DNA of 64,000 nt from Hanleya hanleyi. Its lineage: Eukaryota; Mollusca; Polyplacophora; Lepidopleurida; Hanleyidae. Location: NCBI GenBank assembly GCA_036873755.1, contig JAVTVY010056966.1:124001-188000 (forward strand), given 5' to 3'. A program made the position numbers and the translations under genes. Positions within the stretch are counted from its first letter, which is position 1, and every line of letters begins with the position of its first letter. Shown in pieces: positions 53,709 through 64,000 of the stretch. The notes under the pieces are model-generated. The model saw only the letters and a program-made list of their open reading frames with translations. It was not told the DNA's origin and did no database searches.

Positions 53709-56417
53709 CAAGTTTGAAGCATACTAGAAATTTCATCATCATCCAATCTCTGGAGTTATGTCACAACACAATTTCCACATTTTCTGGCCAAGGGGACTGA
53801 CTTTTGAGCTCACGAATAAGGCTCTTCTTTGTCCTATAAGACTAGGTACTGGTATACGCCAAGTTCGGAACAACTCCACAATCTGAAACTGGAATTTTCC
53901 ATCTCTGTTTACAGATACAGGTACACGAACCATCTTTCTCAAACTATCGGCCACCTGACCAAGATGCAAAAGTGATATCCAATAACTTGTAAACACAATG
54001 TTAATGGAATGCAAAAGAATAAGAATCCTATGTATTTTAAAAAAGAAAATATGCTATTATTTGTCCATCTAATCTCTAGTTCATCGCATAGCATCATCAA
54101 AATTCATCTGCATTATCAAGTTTGTACCTGACCCAAAATACTTTTGAGTGCAATATCTCATCAACCAGTAGGGATATTTTCATGAGTGTTAAAAGCTTTA
54201 GAAAACAAAAATCAACAATTGGGTTCCGCATTAATGCTACTAGTGCAACTCAGCATGAAGAAATCTAAAACACCCTTCTTCTGACATTGTCCAAGGTTGT
54301 GTTTGCCCATGTTTAGCCATTTATATTTCAGCTACATCAAGTAGCTTTTTGTAATACATCTTCCATCAATTGATGTACCAACTTTATTCGTGAGTAAAAA
54401 AGTCCCTTCATTTTTTTTCTTTTTCCAAAAGTTACTTACAGATTTTCACCACATCATTGGTCAGTTTTGCTCCACAAAGTTCTTTATGAGTTGGTTCAAG
54501 GAAATATTCATATTTTCTTGTATTCTATGATGTTTAATATGATTCTGACATGAAATTATGTTAGTCTGATAATTTGGGACATTTTCGGAAATTTCAAAAT
54601 GGCAGAAAATTTTCGAATTACAGTACGAGAGCCGAACAGGAGACTAAATGTAGTATTACGAGCATGTACAAGCAAAGCAAGGTGTTCATGCAGAAATATA
54701 TAGTAACACCATGTTAGAACAACATTTTATCAAATACAGATGAATTAACAGTTACGATGTAAACAGAAAACACTGAAAAGAAATGAGATGGCATGCAACA
54801 AAGTCTGATATCTTACAGGCCAGAACAAAGTTCCTGGCAAAACAAGAAGAGATAACAATATGATGAATGGAGATGAAGAAACACATACTAGGCTAGCTAT
54901 AGAGAAGTGTCTCTATCAACAGAAAACCTGCAATCATAAGCTGGTCACATACACATACATTGTACAGTCAGAGAAAGTCTTTTGGCTGGGATAAGCTGAT
55001 GGTTGATCCAGACAGAATATACACAGAAATTCAATTAATTTTATAATTACATCTAACTGTATATTCGAAAGAAAAAACAATGTTACACCACAAAATCAGT
55101 TTTATGGATACCTAAAAAATGTTCTTTTGAAACCTCAATTCAGTTTTTGCAGATTCTATAAAATGGCAATCAAAGAGTAACGTTTTTAAGGAGTTGTGTA
55201 AGGTGTTATGTAAGAGAAATATAAACTAAACTTTCGCTGAACACCAAAAGCAAAGAGCAGTTTACAACAAACAGATTTTGAGAGATCATGAGCAGGGGCT
55301 GATACAGGCTCAAAATCATACATTTACCGTACCCAAGATTTTGAAACATCGGAGCCCCAAAAAACAGTCACTGGTCCAATAACGATAAGCTTCAAAATAT
55401 TCACCAATTCACCACACACTCTTTTTAACTCTGGCAGGACTCCGACTTTGAGAATGTTCTCAGATGTAACAAAACAAAGCTCTGTACTTTCAGTATTCCA
55501 ACTTTCATCGCATTTTCATTGGTTTAAACGACGACATGATGCACACAGTTTTGGCAAACTTTTCTAGCAAGCAATAAACAACTGAACCTGCATCCAGTAC
55601 CAAACACAAGCAGGGAGACCAAACCACCAGATATGTATTATTTCTATGAATATGAGAAAGTTCAAGCCGAGAATCATCACAGCAATCAATACACATTCCT
55701 AGTCTATTTTTCTTCAGATCATCAATAATCTGTCCCCCCCCCCTCCCTCCAACCCCCTGCAAATTTATCAAATCTCTTTTTCACTGCAGAATGATGACTT
55801 GCGTGTACATGTATAGGTAGGCATAAAATATTACATTTACATATTACATTTTGAGGGAGTACAGATGTGTGTACTGTATGACAGATATCACATTCTCAAC
55901 ATTCAATGGAAACACTTGACGAATGTGCAATACATGTACATATTTAGATGTAATATTCTGATTTCATAACTCGATCCAACAACACTTTTTATAATTGATG
56001 ACCATGAAAATCCAGAATTATAATAAATACAAACAAATACAATTTAATAAGAAAACAGAAGAAAAGTGCAAAAGCAATCTCGCAGGATAAACCTGTTTCC
56101 AGGTAATGATTACAACTACAGGTATAGATATAATCCCTTAATACCTACTTCATTCAGCATGTCATAAAATGAAGTAAACACTTGACTCAAATCAAAAATG
56201 TATTTTCAAGAAGTACCATCACCAATGAATGAAGGACAAACTGCTAAACTATACTACCGAGATCTACAGCTCCATGGGTCCATTTCTACTCACTGAAGAC
56301 AGATACATGTACATGTATATCTCAATCTCACTGATCATAAATAAGATTGCATGTGTGGTGTAAGTTTGATACAACTCGGAATACTCATTTCTGATCTATG
56401 TCGTCGCAACGAGAAAT

Positions 56418-56637
56418 CAGAGAGTGAGTGAGTAGAATTTAACGGTGTTTGTCAACATTTTTCAGTCATATCACGATGGTGCCTACTTGTATCAGAAGTG
56501 TCCACAGTTTCTATTATCCTGGAAACTGATCAGCCCAGACAGCAGCACCCGGTCACCCATCCAAGTATTGACCGAGCTCAACGTTGCTTAAGTTCGGTGA
56601 TCTGATGAGAACCGGTGTGCCCAACGTTATACGCCGA
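56418..56637 (-). repeat. 5S rRNA-derived SINE (SINE3-like)
   Basis: On the minus strand, 56637-56535 follows the 5S rRNA pattern: ACACCGGTTCTCATCAGATC, then CGAACTTAAGCAACGTTGAG (box A region) and CTTGGATGGGTGACC (box C region). It is followed by a body that ends in ACTCACTCACTCT at about 56421. The box order matches a functional internal control region, but the 5S 5' part is degraded. This is a retroposed element, not a ribosomal gene. Confidence 0.75.
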
Positions 56638-59600
56638 GATGGATGGAAGGATGGACGAACGTACATGACAACAATACCCCAAGAACAATTTGGCTATAAC
56701 CCAAGAAAAGATGTGGGTTCAGTGTAAGGCCAGAAAGCCTACAGTCTTATCTTGAACTATAGGAACATGTGACTACTGAAAAATAGACCCATTGACCCCC
56801 AAAATAGATCAATCTTACTGATATTTGAAAGACAATCTCTATGACCACATGCCTGTGTGGAAGTAAGTATATTGGTCCTAAGCATATTTAATTTGAAGAT
56901 ATGGTGACAAAAGGCAATTGGTGAAGAATTTAAACAGTTTGACCTGGTGACCTGGAAAATATGGGTCAATCTCACTCAATATAGTAAACTGTGAACATTG
57001 CCTTTCTTTCACATCATACAATGAATGACGCACAGGTACAGGCCAAAATTATGTTATCCGGCAGGCTTGTCATAAAAGCATGAAGTTCCCTCTAACACAA
57101 GCGATCAGAACTTCAATTTCATTTGGCTCGACACTACATGTACATGCTTGTGCAGATGTCTTTACATGTAAGAACTATAGGAAGATCCTGGTTGCCATAG
57201 TTGCAAACAAGAACACTATATAGTGCCTGATCTACATGTGTAGGGTTGTATTTGCAGGCATACACCACCACCATACATTGTACATTTTCATAACCATGTT
57301 AATCCAGCATGAACATGTCACAGGTATACATTTTACTTTGACCATGACCCACATCAACATGTGCAAATACTTCAATAATCTGTGATATACAATGTACAAC
57401 AAATTATCACAGGGGTGTACAAGCCAATACAAAATTACATGTATGCAACTTATTTGACAACATCTAGCAGTACATAATGAAGTCTTTCAGAGATAATTGC
57501 ACAAAAGGTTGACCAGGATACTCAGCAAAAAATGTCCAATGCATATATCTGTTCTACTTCTAATGTTGTATACAGACATGTATTTGTATTAAGCTTGGCA
57601 CAAATATCATATATTCATCATGCAGTGTTCTCATATATATGTGGCTACTGATCATACAGAACAATCAACATGGTTGATATAATTAGCAGAGAACAGTCTA
57701 AGCATCCAATTAGCCATACTGTAAACAATCTAATTATTCGATCACCTGCTGGTAATTAAATTCAATCGCGCCCAAATATTTTGACAAGATTTCTTTCTAA
57801 TAAATTTGATCACCCCCTCAAATTTATTATCTGTACAACCTCTGGCTCTGGTCTATTTTATGAACTTCATATTCCAATAAATCTGACCACCCCCTGATTT
57901 CATTGCGAAATTTCACTTCCTGAATGTAGGATTGAGTAATTCCACCATTAAATTTACCATATCACTGGTCACATCATGATATCACACTTTTGCTAGATTC
58001 TTTCAGATAAAATATGACAAAATCATTTTTATTCATGTACAGCCAACAATGAAAAACAGTTTCAGTGAAACTGTGTGCATGTAAGATAGAGCCTGGACAA
58101 CTTGGGATATACAAATTATTTAAAGCTACCTATGTTCCTGAAGAATGGACACAGTGACTTCAACCCATCAATTACCTGACAAAAGGAAATGCTCAGAATA
58201 TAGTAAATGTGCTTTGAAAGAAATCAAACCTCAGAGAATCTGTAATACAACTATAGAGAAAATTTCAAAGGTTAATATTTTAGTACAGAACCGCTCTTTT
58301 GCATACTTGCTCCACAAGGGCATACGTACATTCAACAATGGACTTGCAATGCATCACAACATGAAAGCATCCTACGATTCATTGGTCTAACCAAACTGAC
58401 TTGTACAAAAGAAAATTCTTTAACATCAAAGAAGCTCTTGAAACAAATCCTAAAATGCCTGTCAGTGATCATGATGTCCTTGAGAAAATTCCATGAGACT
58501 ATACACATATATTTAACCATGTCACTTATTTTATGTGTGAATATTCCAACACCAGAAACTAATACAAATCAAACCATCAACACACCTTCTAATCAGCAAG
58601 CACTTAAAACACACATGCCATTGCTACCATTGACCAGAAAAACAGTGCTAATTAAAAACACCTAGAAATTGATTATTTTCGTTTGATAGCACCAATATTG
58701 TAGCCACAGCAATGCCACTCAACATGCTCATGAGTTCTACACATATTTTAACTCTCTAATGATTTGTGAAAATGACTGTCATGAATGTTTTAATAATACA
58801 CAAATTAACACTGAATATAAATTTTAAGATTTTATAAATCACACAAAAATTAATCAGGAAGCAGGAAGTTTGTTAAGTTTAGCAAATAAAGAACAACATT
58901 AATTCCAGGTCGGTATAGTTTTCAATACACAAAACAGGAAAATATAGTACTTGAAAGCCTTGAATGAAAGAACTGCATGTAGATCTACACATAAAAATGG
59001 TACATGTAGGCACACCATGGAAGCTTTATCACGTGGACCTCATCTTCAAGTGAGCAACATGTATACTCCCAATACCTGCACCTATTATATGTATGGACTG
59101 AGAAGGATTTGATTTCAGTGGATGCCGATGGCTGGAGTGAGTCTTGTCAAAAACCCAAATCATCTACCATTCATTCCCTGAATTTCAGAGAAATTGAGAC
59201 AAACTCTAACTATGTCTTATTGGTAATCAAGAACTTCTGAAAATTCATTTAACTTGCTTTAATATTCTGTCAACACTGTAAATTGCAAAAATGACGGCAG
59301 TCATTATGGTACTGTAAATGTAAATTTACTCCCCCGCACCCCCCCACAAAAAAAAACATACATGCAACGCACATTTTATTCTTTGGTCTGCTGCGTTGGC
59401 GATATTGAGGTGGCAGCTAGAATTGCTACATTGTACATGTAAATTAGAAATCCAGGCCAAGTGGAGGCAATACATTCACTGTACATTGTGCAAACAGATA
59501 ACATTAAAACTGACAAATACACAAAATGATGTATACATATTTGATGATTGGCGTGAAAAGTGCCAGATGGCTTTATTGAAATTAATGGACAGCATGTGAA

Positions 59601-60087
59601 AATATCAAAACAAGTAACATATTGTCAAGGGTCGAAATAACACCTGTCTCTGACAAGCAAAATTTGTGAGAGGCAACTCCCAGGTTACAAGTAGAAAAGA
59701 AAAAATATTTCAGGATATATATATATATTTTTTTTTTTATGATTTCTTTAACATGAAGCTGCGCTATCCAAACCCCTCGGCTCTGAACCCCAGCTATTAT
59801 AATGTAAGGGTGTCTCTACCAATTGATTGGCTTGTGGGAAGAAATATTTACCCCTGGTATTGTAAGTGTACTTTCTTTGAAAAAAAAAAGAAAAGTTTTC
59901 CTCCCCTTAAATTAATTTGTTTCTGGAATAAATACATACACTATAGATATACGTTTGTTCTTCGCATTGTGTAAGAGAATAAATCAATAAATCAGTCATC
60001 CAATCAATAAATAAATGTGATAGTATACAAACATGATATAGAAATTATATGCAAACTTAACATAGGAATTAGTGGATTTTATTAGAC

Positions 60088-60720
60088 AAGGGGCATAACT
60101 CTGCAAAATACTTTCTGATACAACTCATTTTCGATAGGCATCTAGTTCAGGTCAAGAGAAGCAACTGTATCACGTTAGGATGTTGTATATGGAACGGTTC
60201 TGAAATTATCACAATAACAAATCATAAATGGACAAGGGGCATAACTCTGCAAAATACTTTCTGACATGACTCGTTTTCGATAGGCATCTAGTTCAGGTCA
60301 AGAGAAACAACTGTATCATGTTAGGATGTTGTATATGGAACGGTTCTGAAATTATCACAATAACAAATCATAAATGGACAAGGGGCATAACTCTGCAAAA
60401 TACTTTCTGACACGACTCGTTTTCGATAGGCATCTAGTTCAGGTCAAGAGAAACAACTGTATCACGTTAGAATGTGGTATATGGAACGGTTCTGAAATTA
60501 TCACAATAACAAATTATAAATGAATTTTTATTTGTAAAAAGGGGCATAACTCTGAAAAATATTGTCCGAGATGACTCATTTTCGATAGGCTTCTGATTTA
60601 CGTGAAGATAAATAGATGCAACAAGTTTGGTAGCCATGCATGAAATGGTTCTGTAGATATCGCGGTAACGGACGGACGGACGGACGTACGGACAGCCGTA
60701 CATGATGACGACAATACCCT
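60088..60720. repeat. Tandem array, 146-bp monomer, four copies, with GGAC minisatellite end
   Basis: GGGGCATAACTCTG starts copies at about 60090, 60236, 60382 and 60541. The first three are nearly identical; the fourth is diverged and partial. The array is closed by a (CGGA)n run at 60669-60690 and 'catgatgacgacaataccctaggcc', the tail known from similar arrays. Confidence 0.9.
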
Positions 60721-61109
60721 AGGCCAAAGTTGGCCGAGGGGTAAAAACTGATAGAAACTGGGTTCCTAACAGATACTATAATATAACTGAATATTTTTTA
60801 CTATGAACAACATTTTCTCCACTTTATTGCAACATTTTATTGGTAGATATTGTTCAAGTTGAATTCTGAGGAGACAAGTAAAATGTGCTCACCTGTCACC
60901 TGAGACAATTTTTTTCTAACATTTTGACCCCTGTATTGTACTTGTACATATTCATAAAAGGCAACTGCAGACAGATGGCAAACATAAGAATACTCTGTAT
61001 GAATAGCTATACTCAAAGATTGGATTCAGGTATGAAAGATCAGAATACAATGTACATGTTACTGTTGTACATTATTGAAGACATAAAACAGAAAAAAATC
61101 CAAGGAGAT

Positions 61110-61400
61110 TGGCCCTTTGCCCCATGGTGACACTGTACGACGCCTTTATCTGAACCATACAGAATGGTTTACTTGTAAACTGTCCTGTCCAAATTATATT
61201 CTCGAGCCACAGGAATAAGAGTGAATGAGTGAATAGAAATTAATGTTGCTTTCAACAATATTTCACCAGAGGAATAATTGTTAGCAAAGTTAAAACTACT
61301 GTTTAAGGCATCAAATGGTACCATCATGGATTGGAATGGGGAATCAAATTATGTCAAATATTTTGGTACAAACCCTCTAAGAGTTAAAGAGTTCATGTTA
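61110..61400. repeat. Dispersed repeat related to 50745-51095, with SINE-like tail
   Basis: Collinear with 50745-51095. The segment 61219-61266 ('gtgaatgagtgaatagaaattaatgttgctttcaacaata') is related to the tail of the SINE at 56421-56465, so a SINE body may be embedded here. Confidence 0.5.
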
Positions 61401-62400
61401 AATGATGCACTATTACTGAAAAATGATGTCATGAAGCATCTCTTCATAATTATACATACATGTATATTGTTACACGATAGCCCATGTACCAAAAACTAAG
61501 ATAGTACTAAAGAATTTGTCAATCAAATCATTTTCATTAATCTGTACCTGTATGTAAAGCAGGATGAACACCTGACAACTACATGTAACGCATACTAGAA
61601 TTAACAAAGTTATAAGTAAACTGCAAAAATCTGTTCTTTCTGACTGATTTCCAGTTTGGGTACATGCACATTAATGATTTTTGGGTACATGCACACTTGT
61701 ACATTTTAACTTCATGAAAATTGATTTTTGTTTTAGCTGGTGCCAATGCTCAAGTTACATCATAGATTATAGGTCGCATAAATAAACTGTTTATTGTCTG
61801 TTCAAATAAAATGAAAATGGCTCTAGCAGAAAATCTAAACCATTAACTTACCCGATGATACTCAACAATTTTTTATATGGGGCCTTGCACAGAACCAAGC
61901 CTGTATGCTTTCCAAGAAAAAGATACTCCATTTGACCCATCATAAACCAAACCAGCTGTCAAATAAAGGGTCATATAATACAATTTATGAACCACCCTAT
62001 GGAAATGTTTACCCAGGAGAAGTTTACTGGATTAAAACAACACAACCAAAGTTACTATTTACAAGGTCTCTCAATCATTCGGTTTTGGCCATGTGCAGAT
62101 GTATTAAGTAAAGCCACACAAATGCTGGTAGCTTACTTGTGATGTTTGCCTGCCTGATCAGTTCCGCCACTAACATATATAAGACATTAGTTCAGCTTTC
62201 ATTAGACTAATTTAGTGGAATGAACAATCTAAAAAGCTGGGAAAGAGAAATCTAATTCATCTGAATAAAAAAATATAGTACATGTACCTCAGTGCCTGAT
62301 TTAGACTTTTAGTTCGGGCACTCATACGGAATAACGAACCTGGTAAAGCTATAGTGAAATAGCTTGCAGTACAGGACTATCACACTCCATGGAAACTCTT

Positions 62401-63005
62401 GGCCGTATCCAGGGTCATTATGAAGCCGGTATACCGGTATGGGCGCCCAAACTCAGGCGCCCAAACTCCAGGTCAAAAATATCTTTTTTGGCTGCTTAAC
62501 CTGGCTGCTGGAGTTCAACTGAAGCCTTCTTCAAACTTTGTAATTCAATACAGTGTCGCGGCCGCTATCACAACTTCTGAGTTCAATACACATCGAACAA
62601 GCGTTGCTGGCCACGCTTTATGCATTACATACTTTAAATGGCATTGCATTGACCCCTCTCGTAGACAATGATCGCTGTGCTACGGTGGTTTTCGCCTGGT
62701 TTTCCTACAGCAATCAAAAACTTGAGAACAACCGATGTGTGGGGAATGCGCTATATCGGTGGCAACAACAACGACCACGTGTTTGAGAGAACAGGATTAC
62801 GGGAAAACAGGAAAATATACACCCTGGCACTGATTAAAGCACTGAAATGATATTTTCGAGGATCCAACAAACCCTGATGTAAGTCATCAGCATCGGAGAT
62901 TCTGTGGTTTTTGTGCAGCAGCAACAAACATCAAGTTTAAGTGCAACAACAACAACAACAACGTCGAATACCGGTGTCCCCAAAAAATTTCTGGATACGG
63001 CCCTG
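62401..63005. mobile_element. Possible hAT-like MITE
   Basis: GGCCGTATCCA at 62401 is inverted as TGGATACGGCC at about 62992-63002, and the right end reads CAGGGCCGTATCC when inverted. No matching 8-bp duplication was found, so the element is old or misjudged. It contains a (CAA)n run at 62943-62962. Confidence 0.35.
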
Positions 63006-64000
63006 CTAATGAGTATTAAAAATGTTAAATGCCCTAAATACAGCCTGACAATTTGATAGTTAGCAACATTACTTGCATTACTACTGGTTTCAGAATGCCC
63101 ACAGAAAAAATTGTAAAATCTTTTCTTTTACACACTTGCCCAATTGGGCATGCAAACCCAATTTATATGGCTTTGTCCTTCATCTTCGCCATGCTTACCC
63201 ACTCTCTGGGCCTGTGTGAGCCGAGACACTTATACTGGTTACACCCTTTTCAGATTGTCCAGCAATAAACTACATGTACATGTGGTTTATGAATGTATTT
63301 TATTGTCACATTTAAATGTTTGCAGCAGACAGGGGCAGCCATGCTGTGAGGATCAGTGATCGAAACACATGACTGGCAGAACTTAAAGCTGATATTATTG
63401 CCATCTGTCACTGCTCTGTGTCAGTTGATCATATCACATCATGTGTTTGGAATGCAGATTACATGGCATCCCCTCAGCATGGATGTCTGTATGCCCATAC
63501 ATTTAAATGTCACAATTATTTTGGTGGAAACAACTGTTTTACTGCCAGACAATCTGTACAGGACTTAACCACGAAGTGTCACTCTGGTTACCATTGGTCA
63601 AGAGTGTGGGGAAACATGGTGGAGACCTGATGATATAAAAGTGTGAGAAAGCATGGTGAAGACGGAAGACAATGCCATGTAACCTTGACTACTCTTAGCC
63701 TTTCATACAATGTTTAAGCCAGTTGATAATGATTTAATAGATTATAACTAGTAGAGCATGCACAAAATAGGCAATTACATATATTATGCAAGTGAAATCT
63801 ATATCCAATGAAGAAATCAGAAATGGAATAAATACAACTAAGCTTCATTGCAAATCTAACGCTGTAAATACACATCATGTAGATCAAATAATCTATGAAG
63901 CACATGCAGAAGGAGACGAATTAGGAGCCCAAAGTTCACCTTTTTCATGATGCTTACAGGATGTGTATTAGTCATTTATCTTCGATATCTTTATTTATAG

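Larger units (their letters stand above)
50223..64000 (-). other. Probable long upstream intron of the GPATCH8-like gene
   Basis: No exon encoding the expected G-patch or C2H2 finger was recognised on the minus strand, and no other gene on either strand. Apart from the elements listed separately it is AT-rich with many ACATGTAC words. Either the upstream exons lie beyond 64000 or they were missed because they are short. Confidence 0.45.

Noticed and set aside
56532..56637. Functional 5S rRNA gene
   Set aside because: The 5' third is degraded and the sequence continues into a SINE body instead of a T-run terminator.

Overview
The window looks like genomic DNA from a marine invertebrate, most likely a mollusc. 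This is inferred from very frequent ACATGTA-type words, tandem arrays of about 115-185 bp monomers like those of bivalve and gastropod repeat families, tRNA- and 5S-derived SINE fragments with GAGTGAGTGAGT tails, and a spliced host gene with long introns. No bacterial-style genes are present.

Layout. Bases 1-2570 (minus strand) are the 3' part of ORF1 plus the very start of the reverse transcriptase of a DIRS/Ngaro-type tyrosine-recombinase retrotransposon that runs off the left edge. Bases 2571-4962 are old repeats. Bases 4963-17525 are one structurally complete Maverick/Polinton (virus-like DNA transposon) of 12,563 bp. It has long terminal inverted repeats (TIRs) beginning AG and ending CT, and an exact 6-bp target duplication GGCGGC (4957-4962 and 17526-17531). 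All its genes are on the minus strand. Reading from the right TIR they are: a tail-anchored small protein, a pair of paralogous accessory proteins, an rve integrase, a membrane protein with a Thr/Pro-rich mucin-like region, an FtsK/HerA-type packaging ATPase, a small basic protein with a hydrophobic tail, a proline-rich protein, a penton-like protein, a minor capsid protein, the double-jelly-roll major capsid protein and an adenain-type protease. It has the full capsid, packaging and integration set but no protein-primed DNA polymerase B and no room for one. The capsid protein, minor capsid and ATPase genes carry single-base frame breaks; the other genes are open.

The TIRs are unusual. They are arrays of short repeats filled with motifs typical of animal CpG-type promoters: NRF1 (GCGCATGCGC), YY1 (AAAATGGCGGC), a CRE-ETS composite (TGACGTCACTTCCGG) and NF-Y (CCAATCAGA). 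Individual internal genes have TATA boxes 40-55 nt before their ATG.

Bases 17532-25667 hold further tandem arrays and MITE-like elements. From 25668 to at least 50222 (minus strand) lie the last four coding exons of a GPATCH8/ZNF804-family nuclear protein gene: a 4.6-kb terminal exon with KR-rich, RS, Pro/Gly-rich and Ala-rich regions, and three short exons whose phases join perfectly. Its 17.2-kb intron contains several tandem arrays, one of which is interrupted by a clean piggyBac-type MITE with TTAA duplications. Bases 50223-64000 are probably another intron or 5' flanking sequence of the same gene and hold SINE fragments, fold-back elements and a minisatellite; no convincing exon was found there.
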